From Sporobolomyces roseus (Eukaryota > Basidiomycota > Microbotryomycetes > Sporidiobolales > Sporidiobolaceae), in contig JADILM010000003.1 of assembly GCA_016617785.1 (NCBI GenBank), forward strand, positions 1,178,001-1,242,000: DNA of 64,000 nucleotides, read 5' to 3'. Shown piece by piece: positions 37,162 to 47,794 of the stretch (position 1 is its first letter; each line of letters begins with the position of its first letter). The translations under genes were made by a program, and so were the position numbers. The notes beneath the pieces are model-generated. The model had not been told where the DNA came from and did not search any database. It saw only the letters and a program-made list of their open reading frames with translations.

Positions 37162-40100
37162 TCAGGTTAAGCTCAGACTATCTCCCCTCGAATGCGTATC
37201 GTAAGTGTAACCCTGTGGTGACCAACCCGATGGACCTTCTGTAGCTGCTCCTCCGAAAGGTTGTTGATCGTAAACCGAACTATCTTCGCCATAAACGTAT
37301 TCCTCGTCCCCTCGTCCATTCTGATCCGGTTCGTGTTCGACGTGCTGCTCTCCCGACGTCGGTTCTGGTGCATAATGATCCTGCTCTGTCACTTCCGGCT
37401 GTTGCTCTGCTGGAGAAGGTTCCTCTTCTTCTTCTGAATCTTCCTCCTCATCTTCGCTAACCTCCATGTTCGCTCTTCTCATTTTTCGTTTATCTGCTTT
37501 TCGCTTTATTGACAGATCCTCCAAGAGTACCAGGAGATCTTCCTGTTCTTTATCCGTTTCCTCTTTTTCGTTCTTTGCGACTGAGAGTTGCGAGGCGAGA
37601 GTTGAGATTGTATCGCTCAAAGAGCCGACTTCGGTTTGGAACGCGATGCGCTGTGTAAGATGAAGAGCATCAAATGGCGTACGGAAGCTGTAGACGAGAC
37701 CAACTCACCTCTTCTTCTCGTTCTGCCTGCAGTTGATGGACTAGTTCTCTCATCTCTTCCAATTCTTTCGCTTGTTCCGAGAGAGAAGCTCGAAGTGCTG
37801 TCACCAGGTCTGATGTCGAAGAGGTCGAGATCGATGTGCCTGAACGAGGGAAGTGAAGAAGGTAGCAGATCAGTCGTCGAATCAAAGGAAATGAAGAGAG
37901 GAAACTAACGCATTGAGGAAGTAGCATGAGGAGCGACGAGGATAGCTCGCTGGACAGCGACTGTAGGTCACAAGAATTATTCACGATCAGTACATCGACA
38001 CGCAGAGATTGAAACGTTGTGTGTGTCACTCACTGTAATTTGTCTTGAGGAATTCAACGAAAGTGAAATCGAACCACAATCCATCTCCTTCTCCAACATC
38101 ATCCAATACTTCATCATCATCTGAGAGCTCGAGGACATTTGGTCCGACAGTTCGGAACCGAGGATCTTCTCGCAGTCGGAGGATTCGGGAGACGAACTGA
38201 TCTGGACCGACTCGAGATTGGAGGATCGGATGCAGCGTTTCCCTACAAGCGAGCAAGGGAGTGAGTGAAAGCGTTTGTGAGCAGAATAGAAGCGAAGACG
38301 TACCGAGTGATTGGACCAGGTTCTCTGTTGTACTCGTAGCAGATTCCGAGTACGAAAGTACACAAACCTTGCACGAGAGAGTCGACTCCCGAAGCTTGTG
38401 TAATCGGTTGGATGAGCTGTGAGCAAGCGGGCTACTTCAGCATACGATCGAGGAGGTCAAGCTGAAGATTCGATGAAACTCACGACTTGTAAATTTGAAC
38501 CCTCACTCAAAAACTCCTGTACCGTGCCGGGACTCTCCCACAACCACGTAGCGAGGCAAGTCAAATACCCGACCATAACTCTCGACCATTCCAAACTTCT
38601 CTCGATCCCCAACCCTTGGTTCTGACTCATCGCTTGTTCCCTCTGTGCCATCATCAAATTCCCAACGATGATTGCTACTAACGAGACCCTGTCGTCTTCG
38701 TCCCCTTCCCCACCGGGCTCGGTGTCGGATCCAGCGAAGTATATTCGACGAGCGTAAGATTTCGAGACTTCTGAGTGCAGGAGGAGGTGAGAGAACAAGA
38801 GAGAGGCGAAGAAGGAAGGGTGGGAATCGAAGGGTTCGTTGCGGGATGGAGAAGGGAAGACTCGGAGAGCGTGAAGGAGGATTGAACCGGCTGAGGAAGT
38901 CTTTTGACCTGCGGAATCCGATTGCGAGTCAGTTTTCAGTGACATTGAAGATGAGAGGTGCAGACAAACCAGGTTGACCATCTGGACCTGGAAGTTCGTC
39001 AGGTTGAGGTGCAGACATCGTCGATAAGATACCTAATTGAGTCTCCGTTGAACCAGCAACGTAGTTCTGTGCGCATTTAAACTTTGGACATCAGCTTCCC
39101 TTTTCTTCGGGATCTGGTGTCGAAGAAGGTCACCACACACCTGGAAGAGGTTCGCAGCAGCCGCTCTAATCCTCAATCCCTCTCTTCCCTCACTGACACC
39201 ATCTCCTTCAACCGCTAATGAAACCACAGCAACAACCGCCGGAACCGGTTGACCTCTCTTCCATTTAGCACTTCGTCTCGGTGTCATCTCCGGTTCCTCA
39301 TATCTACTCTGCTGTTGCTGGTGATGTTGATGAGAGTGTTGAGAGGAAGAGAGGGATTCGTTGTATTCTTGAGATCGACGGTGAGGTGAATCGTAACCTT
39401 CGCTCCCGTTCTGATGTTGCTGCTGTTGGAAGCCGTTGGGGTCTTGATCGTCGAAGATCACGTCGGGAGAGAAAGAAGGGGCGCGAGGTGGAATGAGGGG
39501 AGTAACAATGAGGGAAGTGAGGAGTTCTTGATTCGGTGGTGAGAGTTTAAGGATGTCTGCAAGAGCGTGAAGAGCCTGTAGAAGCGGGAAAGCGACTTCA
39601 GTATTTGCTTGGGCGGAGTCTGAAGAGATCGAGTGTTCCTACCTGTGATTTGACAACGACTGGAGCGTTACTAGCCAAACCCAATTCGATCAAACATCTC
39701 GTCACTCCACTCGCGAGCAATCCTTTCTGATTCACCATTTTCCCACTCCCCGCACCTCCCACCAGCATTCGGATCAGCGAAATGACGAGACCTGCGTTGA
39801 TCGTTTTCTGTTCTGACCAAGATTGGAACGCGAAAGTTGCGAGTGACGTCGGAGAGAGGGCATTGGGTCGAGGGAAGAGAAGGAGGGGGGCGAGGAGAGG
39901 GATACAGGACGTTTCTCGAAAATAGTTCTGAGGCAAGTACGAGTTGTTTAGTCTGCGGTACGAAGAAGACTGAAATCGTGTCGCTGCTCACCTGATTCGA
40001 TACGTTCCATCTCAGTAATCCAGCAATAGCAGCCAAACAATCTTGTACGACGATACCACCACTCCCGATTCCTCCTTCATTCCTCACTATCGAAAAGAGT

Positions 40101-40956
40101 TTGTCGAAAGCTCCTTCGAAAGCCAACAGTTTTTGGATTTCCGCGTTCGAGGTCGTCAGGGCGATGATCAATAGCAGCGATTCTGTTCGGAATCGATGGA
40201 CTGAGTCAGTCATTGCCAGCGGTACATCTCGAGAGCAAAGAGTCACGAACCATTTCTGATAATCTCCCTCGAATCATCTAGCGTCTCTACCAATCTCCCA
40301 ATCCCTCCCGGACTCGTCAACACGTATCCCTGTACTTGTTGACTCCTATTGTTGAGCAAGATGCCGAGTAGTTGAAGGGAGAAGAAGCGGAGGTAGAAGT
40401 GAGTAGGAGTCATGAGGGTCAAGAGTTTGTGTAGTGGTGAAGGAGTAGCGAGGAATGAATCTGTGTTTCTTAATCCAGAATCATCTCTGACTGGCTGTGG
40501 AAGAGTAGAGAGAGAGAGCCCAAGATGAGCATGGAGTAGAGGGGAAAGAGGGGAGGGATTCGTCGAACGTACTCTACCGTCGACTTCTTCGACTTCGCAC
40601 AAGAGGGACAAAGTTTCAACTACCGCTTTCGCCGTTTCTACATCTTCTGCCGCATCGTCCTCTAGTACTCCCAACAAGATTGGTAAAGCTCTACTTCCAA
40701 CTTCCTACACAAACAAACGAGAGAGAGAAAGCGTCGATCAATTCACCCTTTCCACACGCGTTCGAGAGTGAGAGATGTGGCTTACAGATTTCCAATCCCT
40801 ACTGAGACCTTTCAAGGATAGTAAAGCAGCTCTACGTTCTTCTATCGATTCGTTGTTGAGTAACCTGTCACACAGTTTATCAATTGTTGAAGCGGCAGAT
40901 TGAGGTTGCGCTGATTGTTGTAGAGAGTTGTAACCCCTCGCCAAAGTCGAGAACAT
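37162..40956 (-). CDS. USO1: Uso1/p115 vesicle-tethering protein
   Basis: ER-to-Golgi tether. I start it at ATG 40956 (MFSTLARGYNSLQQSAQPQS), just before the conserved STIDKLCDRLLNNESIEERR and AALLSLKGLSRDWKSEVGSR. The armadillo-like head continues with LLLIIALTTSNAEIQKLLAF, VQDCLAAIAGLLRWNVSNQ and, at the second conserved block, LRIRAAAANLFQNYVAGSTET. Gln/His-rich insertion near 39310-39440. The C-terminus is a coiled coil (ISTLASQLSVAKNEKEETDK) and a very acidic end (SEDEEEDSEEEEE), as in the family. About ten introns. Divergent from a 2OG oxygenase gene across 123 bp. Total length (about 900 residues) is shorter than S. cerevisiae Uso1 and closer to animal p115. Stop at 37162-37164. Confidence 0.88.
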
Positions 40957-41079
40957 GCCTCTACAAGTCGACTCTACTGGATTGGTGAGAATGCGAAGAA
41001 GGAAAGAGATTTCCTGATTATCGATTCTGCCCCACTCAAACATCTCTCTCTCCTCTCCACCCCTCACCAAAGCCAAAGA

Positions 41080-41976
41080 ATGCCTCAACCAAGAACACCA
41101 GCTACCACTCTGCCCTGGCCTACGATCCCACCTCCCACCTCCCCTCTCTCGCTCACCCAAATCTCTCCCGGTATCTCAATAATCGATTCCCTCTTCTCCT
41201 CCAAAACGCTTCAATCCTTCATTTCATTCCTCTCGACCTCTTCACAAATCACCTGGGTCTCTCCCACACCCCCAAAGAAAGGAGAAGCGACTCGAACGAA
41301 CCATCGTTTCTCGATTCAAGATCCGAATTTCGCGAGACAATTATGGGAGATGAGTGGATTGAGGGATGTGTGTGAGAGGGATGAATTGGAAGGGAAGAAT
41401 CGGAGGAAGCCAGTAGGGTTGAATAAGAATATTAGGTGTTATAGGTATGAGAAAGGGAGTTTCTTCGGTCGTATGTCTTCGTCTCTCCTTCTTACTCTTG
41501 CTTGCAAAGCTGGAGTTGAGCGATGCTACGAGACTACAGCTCACTACGACGATGATTTCTTTGATCCCGAGACTGGAGCAACGAGCGAATGGACCCTGTT
41601 GATCTATCTTTCAGGGAAAGAAAACGGTGTAGTCGGTGCGTTGGATTGCTTCCCTCCTTGATCTTGCCTTTGGCAGACCCTCAATTAGCCATCCCGACTG
41701 ATGCGCTCGCTCAGTACAGGTGGTGAAACAGCGTTCTATCCGAATCCGACGAAGAAGGGAAATGGAACCGCTATAGTTCCTGAACTGAGAGCAGGGAGAG
41801 CTCTCCTACATAGACATGGCAGACTATGTAGTCTACATGAAGGTGTGAGTATGAGATTCTCTAATTAAAACTTCAGGAATCGCAGCGTTGACAGTCTTGA
41901 ATGTGGTTATCGGCTATAGAGAACGGTTGAAGAGGGAGTTAAATGGGTACTCAGAAGCGACGTGATGTTCAAATAG
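41080..41976 (+). CDS. 2-oxoglutarate/Fe(II)-dependent oxygenase (prolyl-4-hydroxylase fold)
   Basis: About 250 residues in four exons. Starts MPQPRTPATTLPWPTIPPPT. The catalytic region reads NIRCYRYEKGSFFGPHYDDDF (HxD iron ligands at H-Y-D), then GGETAFYPNPTKKGNGTAIV, GRALLHRHGRLCSLHEGRTV (distal His) and VKWVLRSDVMF (2OG-binding Lys/Arg region). First exon 41080 to about 41471; the last joins at a GTGAGT donor in the CATGAAGGT codon context, with stop TAG at 41974-41976. The substrate is not evident; relatives include small prolyl hydroxylases and Fe/2OG dioxygenases of unknown role. Shares a 123-bp promoter gap with USO1. Confidence 0.82.
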
Positions 41977-42155
41977 AAGACACTCATCCGGACTTCTCTG
42001 ACTCGCACGCAGGGTGTAACGCGAGAATGAATCGCGATTCTGCTCTCATGGAGAAACTGTTCGACGATCACTCTCTTGACATCGCTCTCGGAAAGATGCC
42101 AGAAATGCGTAGCTCGGAACACATCATTCACAGGCTCCGGATTTCTTGATCAGAT

Positions 42156-43655
42156 CTATTCGGGTCTCGTACCGTTGAAAGCGTCCGTCAATAACTTCAG
42201 AATCTTCTCCTTCTCTAGCGGCGCTGGATTCGGGCTGCAGACACCAGAGCTCTCGCGATCAGCATACTTCTCAGATTGGATTGAGAGAGCGTGGGAACGT
42301 ACTATGCCGCTTTACAAGCTATATCAGTCGCTTTCTCCAAATCCTCTTCTTTGAACCCAAACTCTTTCAATCCCATTTTCGCTCCGTTCTTCTCGGCCAA
42401 ATCATACAGTCCTTGAGCTACCGTCGTCTCTTGAGGTAGTTCGAGCGCGTTGTGGATTTGAGAAATCGCTTCTTTGGCGTAAGGTGCGTTGTACGCCGTT
42501 GCGTGAGGGAGGATCAAAGTGTGAGTCTCGGAGTGGGGCATTCCGAAAGAACCTCCGAGGGTGTGACACTACACCCGAGAGTTTCGAGTCAGTAGAGAAT
42601 AATGGATGAGGGGGAGAGAGAGGGACTAACAAGCTTGTGGTGTAGACTCATTCCTACTGTTCCGAGCACTGTTCCACAAGCGTACGCTCCGAACAATGCT
42701 TGACTCCTCGCGTCCTTACTCTGACTGTCCTGTGCCAACACTGGGAGAGCTTTCGATAACGCAGAGATCCCTTGTAAAGCGAGGAGAGACGTGATCGGGT
42801 TTGGGGAAGGTGCCCAAAGGGCTTCGACTGAATGAGCGATCGCGTTCAGGGCGGAGGTGACGGTCATGGAGAGGGGAAGGGAGAGGGTTAGGGAGACATC
42901 GTAGATGATCGTTTCGGGAAGGACTTTGTTCGTCTTTTGAGTCGTTTTGAGTGGTTGTCCATCTTTGTCTTTCTCTGTTTGACCGATGATGGGTGTAGCT
43001 TCACTTCCTGCGTCTTTAGGTCATTCATAATGATCGGCAGCGTTCAATGAAGCTAGAAGGTTTGAAAGAGCACCTACAGGTCGTGGGAATAACAATCTGT
43101 TTGATCTTGTCTTTCCCTTCTCCCGAGTGTAGAGCCAGAGCTTTGCCCAATCCAATCGTCGAACCACCTCCGACCGATACCTGTAAGTTCTCACCTACTC
43201 TCGACTCAGTGCTGCGGCGAATACGAGATTCAGAGAAAAGGGAAACGCACAACGCAATCCACCTTTAGTTCTTTCGCCTTCTTGAGCGCTTCTTGAGTGA
43301 CTTCGATCGGAGTATGCATCGTAGCGTTCGTGTAGATACCAACTGCTAGATCTCCCTTTCGAACGAATGACCAGAACCTACCTCAGTCTCGAGACTCCGA
43401 GTTTCGCAGAATCATGTAATAGAGGGACTTACGAGGTAACCTTTAATCGTCTCTCCCGCTTCTACTTGATGAGGAGTCGTCAACACCAGTACTCTCGACT
43501 GTGATTCGGGAATCAGCTACAGGTAGAGCGAAGTAGCGAAGGAAGAAAGGGAAACGCACACATCCGAGGTTTTTCACTTCTTGAGCGACCTGGTCAGAAG
43601 TATCATGGCCGAAGATGACTCGAGCTGGTAGAGCGTTGTATGTGAATGGTTGCAT
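42156..43655 (-). CDS. Maleylacetate reductase (Fe-ADH family)
   Basis: NAD(P)H-dependent reduction of maleylacetate to 3-oxoadipate. Starts MQPFTYNALPARVIFGHDTS, followed by SRVLVLTTPHQVEAGE and VVSVGGGSTIGLGKALALHS (dinucleotide-binding loop). Then TTYAGSEATPIIGQTEKDKD, the segment MTVTSALNAIAHSVEALW (metal-site helix region), LHHKLCHTLGGSFGMPHSETH and, at the end, PAPLEKEKILKLLTDAFNGTR. The YAGSE and HHKLCH...GGSF...PH blocks are characteristic of maleylacetate reductases. Six or so introns; the last (42267-42302) is just 36 nt. Divergent from a hydroxyquinol 1,2-dioxygenase gene, whose product feeds this enzyme. Stop at 42156-42158. Confidence 0.92.
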
Positions 43656-43921
43656 ATTGCGAAGTCTTGCTATTGAAGGAGAAGAGGGGAAGAGGAAATG
43701 AGTGAGGGAGGTAGTTGGCGGTCTCGGACTAAGGCGAGGTGAGGGGGAGATGGCGGATGAGTAAGACGCGAAAGATCGGAGTCAGCCGGGGTGAGGGAGG
43801 AGAGTGAAAGGCAACTTGTTAGATCAAGTCAACGGAAGTTGCTGTTCCGAAAGATCCATCACCAAACTTGCTCCCCTCTAGCTTTTCCACCACTCCCTAA
43901 CCACTCAGCTACCTTGAAAGA
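43656..43921. promoter_or_regulatory. Divergent promoter of hydroxyquinol genes, with inverted repeat
   Basis: 266 bp between the two start codons. Contains GCAACTT (43811-43817) and its reverse complement AAGTTGC (43836-43842) 18 nt apart, a possible binding site for a dimeric regulator. The binding role is inference. Confidence 0.45.
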
Positions 43922-45920
43922 ATGTCAACAGCTCAAGAATTGAACGAACAGACGCCGAAATCTGCCCCGAAAGTGAGGATTTCGCTCTTCCTTTTCTCCC
44001 TCCTCCTCCTCCCTTCACTTTAGCTGATCACGGTCTGTGACCTCTATTAGATCGGCAAAGCAGTAGAAGAAGCGATTCGTAATGGAGCCCCCAATATCGA
44101 CCTCGTACGTCTCCCTCACTTTCCTCTCCCTCTTTCTTCGTCGAATGTGGGGGATTGACCCCCTCTCCCTCCTCTTCTCCCCGTCCCTCTGCTCGTGATG
44201 TACGCAGGATCTACTACCAGACTTGACGGATCTCTCTCCCGACAACATCACTGAGAACGTTCATGCGATCAACTCACTCTGCGAGAACCCTCGGTGAGCG
44301 CTCTCTCTCTCTACACTGAATTCTGTATTCAAAGCTATCGCTGATTCAGTCGAGAGTTTGAATTTACAGACAGAAATTCGTATTCGAGAAATTAGTTCGA
44401 CACTTGCACGATTTCGCGAGAGAAGTTTCTCTCACTACGGAAGAATGGATGTATGTCCCCTCTTCTCCGCTCTCCTCCCTCTGTTCTGCCCAGCTGATCT
44501 CGTGAGTGTGTGATGTAGGACGGCGATTCAGTTCCTTACGAAGACTGGACAAATCTGTACGGATTTGAGACAGGAATTCATTTTGTTGTCGGATGTGGTT
44601 GGTTTATCCGCTTTGGTCGATTCAATGAATCATCCTGCGTCGAATGGGGCGACGGAAGGAACTGTTTTGGGTCCATTCTTTACTGAAGATGCCAGAGACG
44701 TTCGTTCACCTTTTCCTGAGCGATCACGAAAGAGTCTAGCTGATTCGTTGATAAGGGTGGAATCAACAGGTACCGCAAGGCGAGAGTATTGCGAGTGAGG
44801 GCAAAGGTGAATACATGTTCTGTGAAGGAAGAGTGTTGGATCTCAAAGGGAATGGAATCCCAAATTGTTCGATCGAGACTTGGGAAACGTACGCTTCACT
44901 TCTCTCCTCAGCACCGAAGCCAATCCGCAGCTGACGTGAATCGAGGGTTGTACAGGGACGATGATGGATTGTATGATACGCAATACGAGGGGAGGACTGA
45001 ACCGGACTGTCGAGGACGATTGACGACTGATGAGAATGGTTACTACTCGGTGAGTACTCTTTTCATCTCCCTGTCCTGCTCAATCATCCCAGTCTATTCC
45101 GACACGAATCTCCACATCTCGAGCTGGTGTCGGTATAGCACGGCGGTTGCTCAAATTACGATCAGATTCTTGACTATAGACTAGCTATTCGAAATTCACT
45201 GATGACTCTTCTCTTCCTCCTACTCTAGTACCGCGCTATTTTACCTACACCTTATCCCATCCCCAACGGTAAACAATATCTTCGATTTCCGGATCTGAAC
45301 AAGGGACCAAAAGCTGATGTTCCGTTCTTCATGGCTTTAGATGGACCCGTCGGAAAGCTTCTCAGATCGTTGAATCGCCACGTCTTCCGGTAAGCCTACC
45401 TCTCACTCTCTCCCGCTTATGCCGTGAAGGACGACGCTGGCTCCGCCATGTTTGAGTTTCCTTCCCGAAAGTAAGAAAGAAAAAGCAGCTGACTCTTCTC
45501 GCATCATCTCCCTCACCTCGACCCCGTCTCCTTTCTCACCTACAGTCCCGCACATCTTCACATGTTCGTCTCCTTCTATCTTTCTTCATATCTCTTAAGC
45601 AGCAAGTTCGCTGACTTGCGTTTTCTTTCAATCACTAAACTTGCAGGATGTTCAACGCTCCCGGTTTCGAGCAACTCATCACCGCACTCTATTTCAAAGG
45701 TGATCCATACCTCAAATCCGACGCCGTATTCGGAGTCAAAACTTCCCTCATCGTCGAACCGACTTTGATCAAAGATGAAAAGAAGAGTCGAGAGCTCGGA
45801 TTCGGGGAAGGAAAAGAATATTGGCAGCTAACGAAAGACTACGTGTTGCTGAGGGAAAGTGAGGCGGAAGAAATGAAGAGGGAGAGCTTGAAGAACTATT
45901 ATGCAAGTTTACAAAAGTAG
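43922..45920 (+). CDS. Intradiol dioxygenase, probably hydroxyquinol 1,2-dioxygenase
   Basis: Non-haem Fe(III) intradiol ring-cleaving enzyme of the catechol/hydroxyquinol family. MSTAQELNEQTPKSAPK starts an N-terminal helical dimerisation domain, TAIQFLTKTGQICTDLRQEF and EGTVLGPFFTEDARDVPQGES. The catalytic beta domain has DDGLYDTQYEGRTEPDCRGR, SYRAILPTPYPIPNG and RHVFRPAHLHMMFNAPGFEQ, supplying the Tyr and His iron ligands. The two ligand histidines (H-L-H) sit on an 18-nt exon at 45546-45563. More than ten exons. Neighbouring maleylacetate reductase favours hydroxyquinol over catechol as substrate. Stop TAG at 45918-45920. Confidence 0.88.
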
Positions 45921-46082
45921 GGACGTTTGTGCAGTTCTATGATTTCTATGCTCAGTGACCGTGTGACTGCTAGCTCTCTCTCTTTCGAGTGTCCCAGATT
46001 GGCGTATCGCTCGACTTTGCGAGCATGCGAGGGAAAACGAGATAATACGATTGCGATCAACGAATCTCATCTAACTCCACTC

Positions 46083-46691
46083 TCAAACGACCCTTCCCTC
46101 CCCCTCTGCAAATCCTTTCCTATCAATCTCCCTCCCGTCCTTGCTCTCCCCTATTCTCGCTTCCCCCCTTCTTGATGTCGCACCCCTCGCAACCCAACTC
46201 CTCCAACCAATCGCGCTATCCTCCTCCTCACTCTCTTTCCCCACTATCCGTTCCCCCTTCTCAACCTTCTCCAATCGTCCATCTCTTGTCGGTCTAACCA
46301 CTTCCTCTTTCCTCGAGATAGGTACCGGATCCTCCAACCATCTACTAGTCTTTCCTTTACCTTTTTCTCTTCCATTCCTCCTCTCCTCCTCTTCCGCTCC
46401 TACACCTGCTTTCATTCCCCCTCCAGGTCTCGCAGGACATCCAACAACAGTTCCATTCCCGATACTACCAGACATGGTTAATGAAACGGTAGTGATTGAA
46501 ACGATAGCGCAGAGGTAAAAAGTTAGGTTGGTTAAACGGAGTCGGGTCGTTGGGTGTAAGAGATGGGGGGAGCGGGAGGGGGTAGTCGAGGAGAAGTAAC
46601 GGGGACGAGGATGGATGGAAGGAAGGGGAAGGGGAGGGAGTCGAGATGTGGATGCTGTGGGTTGAAGTGGGAAAGGGAAAAGTGGCGGCAT
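46083..46691 (-). CDS. Small putative mitochondrial membrane protein (unrecognised)
   Basis: 202 residues from ATG 46691, no intron needed. N-terminus is basic with a RYFSST presequence-like motif (about residues 31-36), then one hydrophobic segment LTFYLCAIVSITTVSLTM (about residues 55-72), then a charged, low-complexity C-terminus (EEEERRNGREKGKGKTSRW). Layout suggests a mitochondrial inner-membrane single-pass protein. I do not recognise the family, and the composition is compatible with a spurious frame, so this is tentative. Confidence 0.45.
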   Translation of the reverse strand: MPPLFPFPLQPTASTSRLPPLPLPSIHPRPRYFSSTTPSRSPHLLHPTTRLRLTNLTFYLCAIVSITTVSLTMSGSIGNGTVVGCPARPGGGMKAGVGAEEEERRNGREKGKGKTSRWLEDPVPISRKEEVVRPTRDGRLEKVEKGERIVGKESEEEDSAIGWRSWVARGATSRRGEARIGESKDGREIDRKGFAEGEGRVV

Positions 46692-47163
46692 GGACGAGAG
46701 CGGGCAATGAGATACTCTAGATGATTGATTGAGGTGTTTTGGGGGAGGTCTGGTAGATAATGAAAGTGTCTAGTGAGGTCGAGAGGTGAGATGGGTTGAT
46801 GAGATTCTCGAGGGAAGGAACTGTTGACTTTCGAGATCTGTGAGAGAAAACGATACGAGCCAGTCAGCTATGAGCCTTGATTTATCACTAGCTCGTATCC
46901 TGCACTCACCTGGGGCTCGTCTCAAAGAAGTGAAGTGTTTGTGAAAGAGAGAGAAAACGAATCATTGCAAAATGCATCTTGCTCTCTCCCCAATCACCTG
47001 CTCCTGCCTAATCGACCTTACAGAGCTCCTGTAACAAGCTCCGAAGTAGTTCAGCAGCGCGCCCACTTTCCTCCCTCTTCCTCCCTCATTCCTCTTTTCC
47101 TCGTCTCTTGGCCCGTCCCGCATCCCTCGCTTCCTCTGCCTCTCACCTTCCAATTCAACACAA
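46692..47163. other. Intergenic region upstream of SVIP-like gene, no feature seen
   Basis: 472 bp between divergent starts. Only short open frames with no recognisable product. Confidence 0.35.
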
Positions 47164-47694
47164 ATGGGTGCACTATGCGGTAAAGAAGATCACTTTGACG
47201 CCCTCTCTTCTCAGGGAAACAAACTGGGTTCATCTTCTGCACCTCTCGCAAGAACTCCAACTCCTCACGAACCGAGAAGGAAACCACCTACTGCTGCACA
47301 ATCAGCTGGACGCAAATTAGGAGGAGGAGGAGGATCTGGAGAAGGGGGAGGGACAGCGGGAGGAGGTGGACCGGATAGGGAAGCTATGTTGAGAGCTGCA
47401 GAACAACGAAGTAAAGCCGTAAGCGTCTCCTTTCCTTTTCGGTCACAGGAGTAGCTTGAGCTGAATCCGTAAAGCGGGATGTTGGGCGTACAGAGTGAAT
47501 CGCGGGGATTGAAGAGTGAGGGGAAACTGGCGAGGCAGTTGCAGGAACAGAAGAAAGATGGTGGGAGAGCTGAAGAGGCTAGGAGGGAAGCTGAACAGAG
47601 AGGCGAGAGATTGGTCGTAAGTAGACACTGCTCCTCTATTTCTCAAGCTGAAGGATTCGCTGATAGAAGACGTTGTCGCTGGCAGTGGGATTGA
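47164..47694 (+). CDS. SVIP-like, N-myristoylated p97/Cdc48-interacting protein (VIM motif)
   Basis: Begins MGALCGKEDHFDALSS: Gly2 and Cys5 fit N-myristoylation and palmitoylation. A disordered PR/GGG-rich stretch leads to REAMLRAAEQR, a perfect R-x5-A-A-x2-R VCP-interacting motif (VIM), as in SVIP, gp78 and derlin partners. Exon 2 gives SESRGLKSEGKLARQLQEQK and a helical ERLV end; a third tiny exon adds W-D before TGA at 47692-47694. About 135 residues. Membrane-anchored p97 regulation is inferred from motif and lipidation signals. Confidence 0.72.
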
Positions 47695-47794
47695 TTCTCT
47701 CTATGTTTCCTCTCGTTTCTCTTTGCCGAGTTCCTTCTTTTTGTTGTAATCATCGATCCTTTCAATAGCAACCCTACTTCTCGGCCCAGTCTCT

